A model generated the notes under the pieces. The model was not told the origin of the DNA, did not search any database, and saw only the letters and a program-made list of their open reading frames with translations. Position numbers and translations under genes: made by a program. A DNA stretch of 64,000 bases, taken from Hirschia sp964352025 (lineage in GTDB: Bacteria; Pseudomonadota; Alphaproteobacteria; Caulobacterales; Hyphomonadaceae). Each line of letters opens with the position of its first letter. Position 1 is the stretch's first letter. The stretch is taken from positions 62,001-126,000 of the forward strand of contig CAYGPZ010000007.1 of NCBI GenBank assembly GCA_964352025.1. The letters are read 5' to 3'. Positions 52,507-61,526 of the stretch are shown here, piece by piece.

Positions 52507-54822
52507 CTAGAACTTCTTCTTCAAAGTCACACCAACTTGGCGACCTCTTGGCATGAACACAACGTGTGATCTTGCAAAGAAACGGAAGTTACCTGGATCT
52601 ACATAACGGAAGATATTATTCGCAGTATCATCATCCAGAAGGTTACGTCCCCAGACAACCAACTCAGTGCCACTCTCATCGTGACCAAGAGTATAACGAG
52701 CGTTCAATTTAAAACGATCGCCAGTTTCTTGTAGGTTGTGGATCTGAGCATATCTAGACGAAGAATAAATACCATCCATGCGAATTGTACTATCCCATCC
52801 GCCTATGGCACCAAAATTCACAGTAGCATTTACGTTACCTGAATTCTTAGATACGCGAGGCACTTTACGACCAGCTAGGTCACCACCGCCAGGAAGAATC
52901 CCTGCATCTGTTTCATCAGTACCAACTTGAATTTCACTATCCGCTGTCGCCCATGCCGCTCCAACAGTAAAGTAATCTGAAAGTTGGAAAGTCGTATCAA
53001 GTTCAAACCCGTTAATCTGAGTTTCACCAACGTTTAGAACGACTGTTTCTTGTGTCTGCTGAGGCGTACCTTCGTTGAAGATAACAACTTGGCTTAGTTG
53101 CTGATCAGTCAAATCAGTGCGGAATACTGCAGCTGTTAAGTTACCACGACCATCAGCAAACTCAGTTTTATAACCAATTTCATACTGAGTTGCTAACTCT
53201 TCATCAAACTCAAGGAATGATGCTTCATTAGGATCGTTTGGATCAACAGCAGAGTTAAACCCACCTGCTTTGTTACCAGTAGACAAACTACCATAAAGCA
53301 ATCCACCGTGTGGCAATGTATAGTCAGCAGTCACACGATATGTGAAGCCGTCTTCAGTTTTAGACAATGTGTCTCCAACGGAATTACCACCCGCAACCAA
53401 TGTTGTGTCACGTTCGCTCTCATACACACGCCCCTCAACACCAATTGAAAATGCGTCTGTTGGCGAAAATTCAATAGAACCGAAGATAGATTTTTCGTTT
53501 AGCTTGTCAGTTCCACCAAATCCGAGCCCTGCTTCTAAGATATCTCTATCCATGTTGGTGGACTCTTCATCATAATAGAAAACGCCACCGAGCCACTCGA
53601 TTTTATCTCCGAGCGATCCGTTTAAACGTACCTCGTGAGAAATATATTCAATATTAGTTCTGTCATCGGTTACCCAAGCAGAATAGAATGAACCAAATGA
53701 ATTCCCGACAAGAACAGGAGAGTAAGATTGGTTCAAAACAGAGTGGTTAGATTCTTTGGTATAACCACCTTGGTACAAAACAGTAATATCATCAGTAATA
53801 TCATAACTCATGTCACCCCAGAAACGAGTCGTTTCCCGGTCTGAACCAGCCCTTAAATCCCATGCTGCCAAGGCTGGACCACTGCCCAATGTAGGATTGA
53901 GTAAATCACCTTGATTTGCTGCTGTCGCAATGTTCAATTCACTTGGAGTTGATGCTTCGCCACAGAAGTAGGAACGTAGAACGTCAGGACAAGCGGTTGC
54001 GTTATTATTGAACGTTGAGTCGAAAAGGTGTCCTGCAAATTGACCATCTTGGTCATTTGAATAGTAACCACGAATATTTGCTTCAAATTTCGCGCTACCT
54101 TCTGGAACAATATTCAATGCACCGTAAACAGCTGTTGTATTTTCTTCACCAACATCGCGTGCGCCACGTGTGTTGTCATTGATATTATCGTATTCACCAC
54201 CGTAAGTGTAATAGCGACCACCAACCAAGGCATTTACACCAGGTAGAATTGGTCCGGATACATTACCGCCAATTTCTACTTGATCGTGCTGTGCAAATGT
54301 TCCAGAGAAATTACCTTCAAATTCATCTGTTGGCTTCTTAGAGTGGTAGTTAATCACACCACCATATGTAGAACGTCCGTATAGAGCACCTTGAGGTCCT
54401 TTAAGAACCTCTACACGATCAATGTTGTCTAGAATGTTAGAAACCAAGCCAGAACGAACAAATACACCATCGATGTAAAGCCCAACTGGCTGCGCTGTAT
54501 TTGATTGAATGTTAGCAACACCCCGAATTGTCGGACGCTCACCTTCACGTCCTAGGTCACCTTCAATTTGCAAACCCGGTGTCATGTCAGCAATGTCTTT
54601 GGCGCTAACGGCACCAACAGCAGCCAACATTTCAGCATTAAACGCAGACACAGAAATAGGCGCTTCAAGAAGTGTTTCTTCTTTTTTACGTCCGGTTACA
54701 ACAATTGTAGACTGAATTGATTTGCTTTCTACTGCTGCCTCTTCAGCTTCCTGCGCAAATACAGGCGCTGCGTTTGACATCACTGCAAAAGCAGCCGTGC
54801 TCAACAATATATTCTTTCTCAT
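52507..54822 (-). CDS. TonB-dependent outer-membrane receptor 2
   Basis: 771 residues: signal peptide to FAQEAEE, TonB box-like STIVVTGRKKEE, plug with VEVLKGPQGALYGRSTYGGVI, barrel, and a C-terminal strand ending VTLKKKF with Phe last. The first 40 residues and the leader are almost identical to receptor 3, but the plug and barrel are strongly diverged, so the two share control but probably recognise different ligands. A GAAGGAGGACAAG ribosome-binding site precedes the start. Operator site 12 is 118 bp upstream. Confidence 0.92.
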   Translation of the reverse strand: MRKNILLSTAAFAVMSNAAPVFAQEAEEAAVESKSIQSTIVVTGRKKEETLLEAPISVSAFNAEMLAAVGAVSAKDIADMTPGLQIEGDLGREGERPTIRGVANIQSNTAQPVGLYIDGVFVRSGLVSNILDNIDRVEVLKGPQGALYGRSTYGGVINYHSKKPTDEFEGNFSGTFAQHDQVEIGGNVSGPILPGVNALVGGRYYTYGGEYDNINDNTRGARDVGEENTTAVYGALNIVPEGSAKFEANIRGYYSNDQDGQFAGHLFDSTFNNNATACPDVLRSYFCGEASTPSELNIATAANQGDLLNPTLGSGPALAAWDLRAGSDRETTRFWGDMSYDITDDITVLYQGGYTKESNHSVLNQSYSPVLVGNSFGSFYSAWVTDDRTNIEYISHEVRLNGSLGDKIEWLGGVFYYDEESTNMDRDILEAGLGFGGTDKLNEKSIFGSIEFSPTDAFSIGVEGRVYESERDTTLVAGGNSVGDTLSKTEDGFTYRVTADYTLPHGGLLYGSLSTGNKAGGFNSAVDPNDPNEASFLEFDEELATQYEIGYKTEFADGRGNLTAAVFRTDLTDQQLSQVVIFNEGTPQQTQETVVLNVGETQINGFELDTTFQLSDYFTVGAAWATADSEIQVGTDETDAGILPGGGDLAGRKVPRVSKNSGNVNATVNFGAIGGWDSTIRMDGIYSSSRYAQIHNLQETGDRFKLNARYTLGHDESGTELVVWGRNLLDDDTANNIFRYVDPGNFRFFARSHVVFMPRGRQVGVTLKKKF

Positions 54823-54957
54823 CCCTTGTCCTCCTTCGGGCTAAACGGAGTTCGCTCATGAAACAAGCTAACTCCCCGTTATTCCGTATTTCGCCTGTCG
54901 TCTGAGTTGCTTGAATAGGCAGCAAACCGCGAGCAGATCATTTGATATATCATTTAT
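54736..54957 (-). repeat. Duplicated signal-peptide/leader/operator segment, copy A
   Basis: This segment covers the receptor 2 leader, ribosome-binding site and signal-peptide codons. It is closely similar to copy B 2781 bp further on, with the operator-to-start distance equal (118 bp) in both. Both leaders carry a GGAGTTAGCTyGTTTCATGAGC segment in which the short GCTy/GAGC stem is kept although bases differ. Confidence 0.75.
54940..54955. promoter_or_regulatory. Island palindrome, site 12 (ATTTGATATATCATTT)
   Basis: Core intact with two changes in the left flank; upstream of TonB receptor 2 and identical to site 13. Confidence 0.66.
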
Positions 54958-55030
54958 ATTGACGAAAGTTATCTGGATTTGCAAGCCCCCTTCTAACAGG
55001 CCAACACATCACATATGCAGATATAAAAAA

Positions 55031-55058
55031 GGGAGGTAAGTTCGAAAACTTACCTCCC
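55031..55058 (-). terminator. Rho-independent terminator after TonB receptor 3
   Basis: GGGAGGTAAGTT (55031-55042) and AACTTACCTCCC (55047-55058) form a perfect 12-bp stem, followed on the minus strand by six Ts. Confidence 0.88.
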
Positions 55059-55128
55059 CTTCAATTACTCTACTTCTATTCTAAGCTAAAAAGAGCTTAG
55101 AAAATTCAGCTGTTTCTAGACAGACCGA

Positions 55129-57603
55129 TTAGAAAGTATAGTTCACACGTACACCTAACTGGCGCTTGTCTCTCAAGCCTAAACGGTTTCCTTCACGTGA
55201 GAAGTTAAAGAAACCACCCGGTTGAAGACGAGTTCCAAACGATACATCAGCAAAGTTTTGCACTGACGCTGGAGTATCTTCTTCTAGAAGGTTTGTAACA
55301 AACACCTCGATACCGAAGTTATCATTACGCAACCCACTACGGATGTTTAAGTCGATAGCCTCGTCTGTTTCAGCAACATTTGCGTTACTGCTGTAGAAGC
55401 CACCAGTGTAATATACATCACCACGTGCATATAGAGAGTCAAAAGGACCAAATCCCGAAACTTCTCTATCGTAAGATAACGCTGCTGACGCTGCGACAGG
55501 CGGGAAACGCGGTGCGCGTTGACCGGCAACATCTGCTTGGTCACCAAAGATATCAGTGAAATCACCAGACGTTGTTCCTGCAGGGAAAGATGCAATTTCT
55601 GCATCAACGTATGCAAATGAAGCTTCTAAGCTGAGGTTATCAGTCAGAAGAGCTGTACCATCAATCTCTACACCATAGATTTCTGTAGATGCACCATTGT
55701 TTGTAAATGCCACTGTTCTCAGAGGGTTTGCAGCTCCTGGCGTTGTGTCGACAACCAACTCAAAACCAGAGAAAATCTCATCTTGACGCTTCATATAGAA
55801 AGCAGCTGAATTGAAGGCAACTCGTCCATCAAACAACTCTTGCTTCCAACCAAATTCGTGATTCAGAAGTGATTCCTCAGCAAAAGTAACACCTACACCA
55901 CTAATTTTAGAGTTTAAGTCTGCCAATTGAACAGCATCCAAACTCGCTACTTCTGGGTTAAATCCACCAGGTAAGTTACCTTCACTATAAGTAGCATACA
56001 ATGTTGTTGAATCGCTTGGCTCCCAACGAACTGTAAAACGTGGAAGAAAGCTATCAATTGTAGCTGGTGATAGAGCTACGTCGCCGTCGCGAATTTCATC
56101 TTCTTGAACACGGCCCTCTACAGTTACAGACCAATCATCTGTGATTTCATAATCAAGAGAAGCGAAATAACCTGTTGTTGTAGCCCCACTTCTAAATGGT
56201 TCCGCTCTAAAGAGATCATTGAACAAGATTGTCGGGCCAAAGAAGCTTCCTGTACCACCAATACTTGTAATATCAATGTCAGTAATACTTGCACCAATTG
56301 ACCAGCTTAGCTTGTCGTTAAGTGATAGTCCTGAAAGACGCGCTTCAGCTGAATAATCTTCAATTTCTCTTGCACTAAATGACAGGAAAGATTGATCAGG
56401 AGTAGCATCGAAATCCCACCAATAACCGTACGCTTCTTCGTTAAGTCCACCCTGAACATCAAGTGTAATTGTGTCTGTTATATCCCATGAAGCGTTGGCT
56501 GCAATACGAGTAGAGTTTAGGTTTAGGCCAAACTCATCCGTGTTAAACGGGTTATACTCGAAATTATTTACAGCATCAGTTGTAGCATAGCGACCGTCAG
56601 CAAGTATCGCGTCACGAAATGTCATAAGAGACGCAAGATCTGAGTTTGCCCCAATACGATCAGCTGGCGGAGCAGTAATAGCGCCTGCATAAACAGACTC
56701 TGTTCTATCCCCAAATGCCGGGGATTGAGAATCGTTCATGTCTACTGCGCCGGTTATTGGGTCAGTAATCGCAAAACCACCAAAATTGTGCTGCAATGTT
56801 CCAAAGTGACTTACAACCGCTGCCGGTCCATCATCAATCTCTTGGTATGAACCACGAACTTTAAGTCTGAAATTATCGGTTGGTTCAAATAAAACAGTAC
56901 CATTTACATTCCACTGAGACTCGTCACCGAGTTTTTCGCCTGCAACGGCAACATTCTCGTGATGACCACCTTTAGAATCTATGGAGCCTCCTAAACGGTA
57001 CGACAAAAAGTCTGTAATTGGCCCTTCAATACCAACGGCCAGTTTTTGCTGATCCCTTGATGCTACTAGAACATCAACTTCAGCCTGAAAGACGTCACTT
57101 GGGTCTTTCGATACGTAATTGATTGCACCAGCAAATGTGTTACGTCCGAACAATGCTGATTGCGGTCCTTTGATAACCTCAACGCGTTCAAGTTCATTAA
57201 TACCAATAGTGGATGCACCCGCAGACATATAAACGCCGTCAAGGAATACCGTTGCTGTTTGCTGCAGTGGGCTACCACTCGTAAAGAAAACACCACGGAA
57301 ACGAGGCGTTGAATTCACACGAGCAAGCTCATCACTAAACGGCTCTACAAACAATCCTGGTGTCGCTTTGGAAATACCGACAATATCGACGTATCCGGCT
57401 GCATCTATAGCTTCTTCATTAAATGCTGATATCGCAAGTGGCGCATCGAGTAAGATTTCTTCTTTCTTACGAGCCGTTACAACAATTGCATCTTGAATTG
57501 ATTTGCCTTCTACTGCTGTTTCTTCAGCTTCCTGTGCAAATACAGGTGCTGCGTTTGACATCACTGCTAATGCAGCAGTGCTCAACAATATATTCTTTCT
57601 CAT
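55129..57603 (-). CDS. TonB-dependent outer-membrane receptor 3
   Basis: 824 residues: signal peptide ending FAQEAEE, DAIVVTARKKEE box, plug with VEVIKGPQSALFGRNTFAGAI, barrel ending GVRVNYTF. It is the longest of the three receptors, with extra loop sequence in the first half of the barrel. Start context is the same GGAGG leader as receptor 2. It is placed between the receptor 2 leader and a 440-bp regulatory region holding a second operator pair. It likely takes up a related substrate of the island. Confidence 0.92.
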   Translation of the reverse strand: MRKNILLSTAALAVMSNAAPVFAQEAEETAVEGKSIQDAIVVTARKKEEILLDAPLAISAFNEEAIDAAGYVDIVGISKATPGLFVEPFSDELARVNSTPRFRGVFFTSGSPLQQTATVFLDGVYMSAGASTIGINELERVEVIKGPQSALFGRNTFAGAINYVSKDPSDVFQAEVDVLVASRDQQKLAVGIEGPITDFLSYRLGGSIDSKGGHHENVAVAGEKLGDESQWNVNGTVLFEPTDNFRLKVRGSYQEIDDGPAAVVSHFGTLQHNFGGFAITDPITGAVDMNDSQSPAFGDRTESVYAGAITAPPADRIGANSDLASLMTFRDAILADGRYATTDAVNNFEYNPFNTDEFGLNLNSTRIAANASWDITDTITLDVQGGLNEEAYGYWWDFDATPDQSFLSFSAREIEDYSAEARLSGLSLNDKLSWSIGASITDIDITSIGGTGSFFGPTILFNDLFRAEPFRSGATTTGYFASLDYEITDDWSVTVEGRVQEDEIRDGDVALSPATIDSFLPRFTVRWEPSDSTTLYATYSEGNLPGGFNPEVASLDAVQLADLNSKISGVGVTFAEESLLNHEFGWKQELFDGRVAFNSAAFYMKRQDEIFSGFELVVDTTPGAANPLRTVAFTNNGASTEIYGVEIDGTALLTDNLSLEASFAYVDAEIASFPAGTTSGDFTDIFGDQADVAGQRAPRFPPVAASAALSYDREVSGFGPFDSLYARGDVYYTGGFYSSNANVAETDEAIDLNIRSGLRNDNFGIEVFVTNLLEEDTPASVQNFADVSFGTRLQPGGFFNFSREGNRLGLRDKRQLGVRVNYTF

Positions 57604-57738
57604 ACCTTGTCCTCCTTCGAGCTAAACGAAGCTTGCTCATGAAACGAGCTAACTCCCCGATATTCCCTATTTCGCCTGTCGTCTGAGTTGCTTGATAAAA
57701 CAGCAAACCGCGAGCAGATCATTTGATATATCATTTAG
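57517..57738 (-). repeat. Duplicated signal-peptide/leader/operator segment, copy B
   Basis: Copy of the receptor 2 leader, upstream of receptor 3. Similarity fades quickly beyond the operator on one side and after about 40 codons on the other, so only the control and export module was copied or homogenised. Confidence 0.75.
57721..57736. promoter_or_regulatory. Island palindrome, site 13 (ATTTGATATATCATTT)
   Basis: Identical to site 12 and at the same distance from the start of receptor 3. Confidence 0.66.
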
Positions 57739-57739
57739 T

Positions 57740-57992
57740 TTTGTCGAAATATTTTAGCTTTGCAAGCCCCTTAGTGGGCAAGGCAATCCCGTTTCAAGGA
57801 GAGGAGATACCTAAATGTCACACCTATAATCGGTGACAAAAATGATCAAACAACAAGCAATTGTTGTTTTATACCAATAAAGTATCGATATATGTAATGA
57901 TATACCATTTTTAGGCGATATATCAAAAAATATACCCTTTAGAGCTTAATTTCTTGCAGACCCTTTAACTGAAAAAACTTCTCAAAAAAAAA
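57740..57992. other. Intergenic region with extra operator-like sites and a hairpin, no gene
   Basis: No coding region seen. AAACAACAA (57848-57856) pairs with TTGTTGTTT (57861-57869) around a GCAA loop. Downstream are the full operator at 57895 and another GATATATC core at 57917-57924. It may contain a distal control region for receptor 3 or a small RNA. Confidence 0.5.
57895..57910. promoter_or_regulatory. Island palindrome, site 14 (TAATGATATACCATTT), not next to a gene start
   Basis: 15 of 16 matches to the consensus, 292 bp upstream of the receptor 3 start, with a partial second core (GATATATC) 22 bp away. The nearest gene on the other side ends here rather than starts. Confidence 0.62.
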
Positions 57993-58016
57993 GGCCAGAG
58001 AATAATTTCTCTGGCC
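57983..58016 (-). terminator. Rho-independent terminator after the DUF1838 gene
   Basis: GGCCAGAGAA (57993-58002) and TTCTCTGGCC (58007-58016) form a 10-bp stem, followed on the minus strand by a long T run. Confidence 0.87.
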
Positions 58017-58043
58017 ATCTGGTCATTTTATTAGCTTTGTCGG

Positions 58044-58949
58044 TTATCTATTAGGCAGTTTTATCCTACCGTCTGATACTTCTTTGTAGTATTTCCAACT
58101 CGTCATATTCTTGCGTGGGTCGCCAGCAGGTGGAGGCTCTGCATATTCAGGATAGTTGGTCGCTATTTCATTTTTCATTCTTTCAGACATTTCATCATAG
58201 CTATCCAACTTACGTCCGGCGGTATGCATATAAATCGTGCCTTCACGTCCGTTCATTTCCATCCACGGCAACCAATCAGAAATTCGAACCCAACCGACAT
58301 GAATTTTCGCCGTCGTCGTCGTTGGATCAAGAAGGTCATCCGTTAGCCCGAGGAAATTGAACAACTCGGTTGCGTGATATGTTCCACCAACCTCTTTTTC
58401 ATACTCGCTGGCGAGCGGGCTTGGATACCACAACGGAACAGTGTGACGGTCTTTCCATGTTCCACCATCAACAACGCCACTCCAGACGGCAGGTTTACCA
58501 TCGCGGCCAATTTCATACATTTTGAAATTCACAGGATCATTTGCGACATGCATGACCTCAACATCGTCACCCGTCCAAGGATTATTCCAAGTTTTCAGTA
58601 CTTCCCCAGTATCTTTATCCAAATAAAGCAAAATTTCCCGGGAAACGAGGTGAAACCCTTTAGTTCCGTCGTCTTTCGATATTTCTGTACACTGGCGAAT
58701 ATTCATCCCTTCAACATCAAAAAGGTGAATGTCTTTTTCACCCTGACGACGGGAAAGTGCAATTCCATCCCAACTCCACACAGTGGGTACATTGTCAATT
58801 GTCGAGCATTGCACTTTCCTCGCAATATGTAATGTATTTTTCGGATCAGCTGGATCCAATTGCGGTTCTTTGGCAAATCCAATACTCGCGCAAGCCGACA
58901 GCGCAGCAAATGATAGGCCTATCGTGGCCAACCTCATTATATTAGTCAT
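58044..58949 (-). CDS. DUF1838-family exported protein
   Basis: About 301 residues starting at MTNIMRLATIG behind GGAGGGTGTG; the reading from 58961 begins in the operator. Signal peptide with lipobox-like SAC, then DPADPKNTLHIARKVQCSTIDN, VNFKMYEIGRDGKPAVWSGVV and WLPWMEMNGREGTIYMHTAGRKL, which I recognise as the DUF1838 pattern. Function is unknown; members are often seen in degradation clusters with TonB receptors. The operator overlaps the ribosome-binding region. Confidence 0.72.
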   Translation of the reverse strand: MTNIMRLATIGLSFAALSACASIGFAKEPQLDPADPKNTLHIARKVQCSTIDNVPTVWSWDGIALSRRQGEKDIHLFDVEGMNIRQCTEISKDDGTKGFHLVSREILLYLDKDTGEVLKTWNNPWTGDDVEVMHVANDPVNFKMYEIGRDGKPAVWSGVVDGGTWKDRHTVPLWYPSPLASEYEKEVGGTYHATELFNFLGLTDDLLDPTTTTAKIHVGWVRISDWLPWMEMNGREGTIYMHTAGRKLDSYDEMSERMKNEIATNYPEYAEPPPAGDPRKNMTSWKYYKEVSDGRIKLPNR

Positions 58950-58960
58950 CACACCCTCCA

Positions 58961-58976
58961 AAATGGTATACCTTTT
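58961..58976. promoter_or_regulatory. Island palindrome, site 15 (AAATGGTATACCTTTT)
   Basis: Full consensus match immediately before the ribosome-binding site of the DUF1838 gene. Confidence 0.72.
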
Positions 58977-59014
58977 GGATAATATGCATGATTATCGATA
59001 AATGCAAAGCTTTA

Positions 59015-60457
59015 TCATCTGGAGGTTTTTGACATTCCTTTTAACCCACCACTCACGACAAAAGGAAGCATCGCACAAAGCCATGGTATCGTACGCGCCC
59101 ACACAGCACCCGGTCCGGCACTCAAAATAAACTCAAATAATAGCGATGTTGAAAAACCTAAAATGATTGAAGCCAAAACCGCACGTCCACTGGGTTCAAA
59201 CTTCAAAGCTCGAACAACGACAGTCGGACCAAATGATGCTCCAAGCGCAACCCAAGCAAACAGCGTCCGGTCAAATATCGTCGATGGAAAGCTCAGCGTG
59301 ATGACGACAGCAATAATACAGACAATAAGAATACCGAGCCTATTTCCAATGACTTTATTGATAGAAATACGCTGTGAAAGTCCAAGGTCATGTCCAATAG
59401 ATGCACCGGCCACCAGCAACAAACTATCAACCGTTGACATGATTGCAGATAATGTCGCCGCTATAACAAGACCTGCAGCGGCGCTAGGCAGTAAATAATC
59501 TGCCATCGCGAAGAAAACCCCTTCAGCAGGCTCACCACTTCCTAATATCACGCGCGCCGAAACGCCCAATATTGCCATTCCGGAATAAACAACAGCTCCC
59601 CAGACCAATGCCACACCAGCACCAGTCACGCGTGCTTGTGTATCTTTCGTCGCCATAACCCAAGCCGCAAGATGAGGTTGACCAAGCGCCCCAAATCCAG
59701 TTGCGAAAAGCCCTAAGGCAAATCCTCCAGCGATCCAACCTACCCTTCCGCCCCACCAATTAAAGTAGGTTGGCGTAGCAGCGAATACTTCAGTTTCGTG
59801 GCCAGCAAGCCTTATTCCCTCAAAACCTCCAACCGATATGAAAGCGATTGCCGGCAATACAACCGCCACCAAGGCCATCAATAGTCCTTGTAGAGTATTG
59901 ATAAACGAAACAGCGAGAAACCCACCTAATAAGGTGTAGATCAGGATAATCACCGCACCAATTATCACACCGAATGTCAGTCCGGTTCCAAACAGGTCAT
60001 CAAAGGCTATCCCTGCGCCCTGAAACTGGGATGCTACATAATAAGAAAAACAAAACGCCACCATTAAAGACGCGGAAATCCGAATGAGTTTGGCTGTATT
60101 TGAATTTGCTTTGTGAACAAGAAAGTCGGTGAGCGTCAGGTTTCCGTGGTCTCGGCTAGCTTTCTGTAAGACTGGACCAGCAAACAGCCAAACGGCTGCG
60201 AAGCCTAACAGAATACCCGGCACCATCCACAAGGCTGAAATACCTGCCGCATATACAAATCCCGAAAACCCAAGCAATACCCACGCACTCGAGCTCGACG
60301 CAGCATAAGCAATTCCAGCAACTACCGGACCGAGGCCGCGATTTCCCAAAAGAAACGCGTCCTCGGATTTTGACTTTTTAGACGCCCAATACCCGACGCC
60401 AATCAAAAATGCTGTATAGGCAATCAATACAATCAATGCGGTCATATTCATGGGCAA
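59015..60457 (-). CDS. Sodium:solute symporter family transporter (PutP-like)
   Basis: 480 residues with about 13 membrane helices. LIAYTAFLIGVGYWASKKSKSEDAFLLGNRGLGPVVAGIAYAASSSSAW is the N-terminal signature of PutP-type symporters, and the LSAIMSTVDSLLLVAGASIGHDL segment corresponds to the sodium-site helix (S-x-x-S-T). Family members import amino acids, pantothenate or carboxylates with sodium. It follows the HMG-CoA-lyase-like gene with a 24-nt gap in a leftward unit. Substrate unknown. Confidence 0.88.
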   Translation of the reverse strand: MPMNMTALIVLIAYTAFLIGVGYWASKKSKSEDAFLLGNRGLGPVVAGIAYAASSSSAWVLLGFSGFVYAAGISALWMVPGILLGFAAVWLFAGPVLQKASRDHGNLTLTDFLVHKANSNTAKLIRISASLMVAFCFSYYVASQFQGAGIAFDDLFGTGLTFGVIIGAVIILIYTLLGGFLAVSFINTLQGLLMALVAVVLPAIAFISVGGFEGIRLAGHETEVFAATPTYFNWWGGRVGWIAGGFALGLFATGFGALGQPHLAAWVMATKDTQARVTGAGVALVWGAVVYSGMAILGVSARVILGSGEPAEGVFFAMADYLLPSAAAGLVIAATLSAIMSTVDSLLLVAGASIGHDLGLSQRISINKVIGNRLGILIVCIIAVVITLSFPSTIFDRTLFAWVALGASFGPTVVVRALKFEPSGRAVLASIILGFSTSLLFEFILSAGPGAVWARTIPWLCAMLPFVVSGGLKGMSKTSR

Positions 60458-60481
60458 TTACCTTTCAAGCATTCGACAATC

Positions 60482-61414
60482 TTAGCCAGCTGGAGAAAAT
60501 CCAAGCGGTAGACCTGCCAATGGTGTAAAGCCATAAAGCGGCTCACTCGGCAAACCTTCAGACAGGGTTTCTCGAGTTTTCATTAGCGTATCCAAATCTA
60601 TACCCGTGCTTACGCCCATAGATTCAAACATGAACACCAAGTCTTCAGTGACGATATTTCCGCTCGCACCCGGCGCAGTCGGGCAACCACCTAGGCCGCC
60701 TAGTGATGCATCAAATGTTGTGATCCCAATGTCATATGCAGCCAGTGCGTTGGCCAAGCCTAACCCACGCGTATTGTGCAAGTGAACGCCTGTAAGGTTT
60801 TCTTCACCGACTAGACCCTGCACAGCTTTGATTAGTTTTTTAATTGAAACTGGGTCACCATAGCCTGTTGTGTCAGATACGCCGATTTCATCACACCCCG
60901 CATCCATCAATCTCTCAGCACAACTCAGTATCGTTTTTTCAGGGATCGCTCCCTCCAGCGTACAACCAAATGCTGTCGAAAGAGATCCTTCAAAATGAGG
61001 TCGCTTATCTTCCGGCAATGATTTGATCAATTCAACAATGGATTTTGCTTCATCAATTACCTGATCATGCGTCCGTCTAATGTTGCGTATTGAGTGCGTT
61101 TCACTTACCGACATAGGAAGCGTAATTTTATCGGCTCCAGAATCAACTGCCAGTTGAGCTCCCTTAAGGTTTGGCACCAAAACGGCGACCTCTAAACCCG
61201 AAATTGTTTTGGAAAACTCCGTAATTTCCTTCGTATCAGCCATTTGAGGCAAAAGTTTTGGAGATACAAAAGAACCGACTTCAATTTCTCTAATACCAGA
61301 TAGGGATAGCTCTGAAATCCATTTCTTTTTCAATGCTGTAGGCATTATGCTTTTACAATTTTGCAACCCATCTCGAGGCCCGACTTCACTTATTAAAACC
61401 TTATTTGTGGACAT
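60482..61414 (-). CDS. Hydroxymethylglutaryl-CoA lyase-like aldolase
   Basis: 310 residues of the DRE-TIM/HMGL family. SEVGPRDGLQNCKSIMP holds the catalytic Arg and Asp, EVGSFVSPKLLPQMAD the loop, GVHLHNTRGLGLANALAA the metal His pair, and GGLGGCPTAPGASGNIVTEDL the catalytic Cys loop. It splits a 3-hydroxy-3-methylglutaryl-CoA-type compound, or citramalyl-CoA-like relatives, to acetyl-CoA and a keto acid. It is divergent from CoA-transferase 3 around operator site 16, so it probably cleaves what that enzyme activates. Confidence 0.87.
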   Translation of the reverse strand: MSTNKVLISEVGPRDGLQNCKSIMPTALKKKWISELSLSGIREIEVGSFVSPKLLPQMADTKEITEFSKTISGLEVAVLVPNLKGAQLAVDSGADKITLPMSVSETHSIRNIRRTHDQVIDEAKSIVELIKSLPEDKRPHFEGSLSTAFGCTLEGAIPEKTILSCAERLMDAGCDEIGVSDTTGYGDPVSIKKLIKAVQGLVGEENLTGVHLHNTRGLGLANALAAYDIGITTFDASLGGLGGCPTAPGASGNIVTEDLVFMFESMGVSTGIDLDTLMKTRETLSEGLPSEPLYGFTPLAGLPLGFSPAG

Positions 61415-61456
61415 TTTTTTCTACCTTATTTGCCGTCAGGGCGTGACCTTTTTTTA

Positions 61457-61472
61457 AAATGATATATCAATT
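61457..61472. promoter_or_regulatory. Island palindrome, site 16 (AAATGATATATCAATT)
   Basis: One position off the consensus, in the divergent region between the HMGL-like and CaiB3 genes. Confidence 0.66.
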
Positions 61473-61526
61473 AAACTCAAAGAAACAATCCAAACCTCAC
61501 TTTTTGGGTTGATTAGGGAGAAAAAA

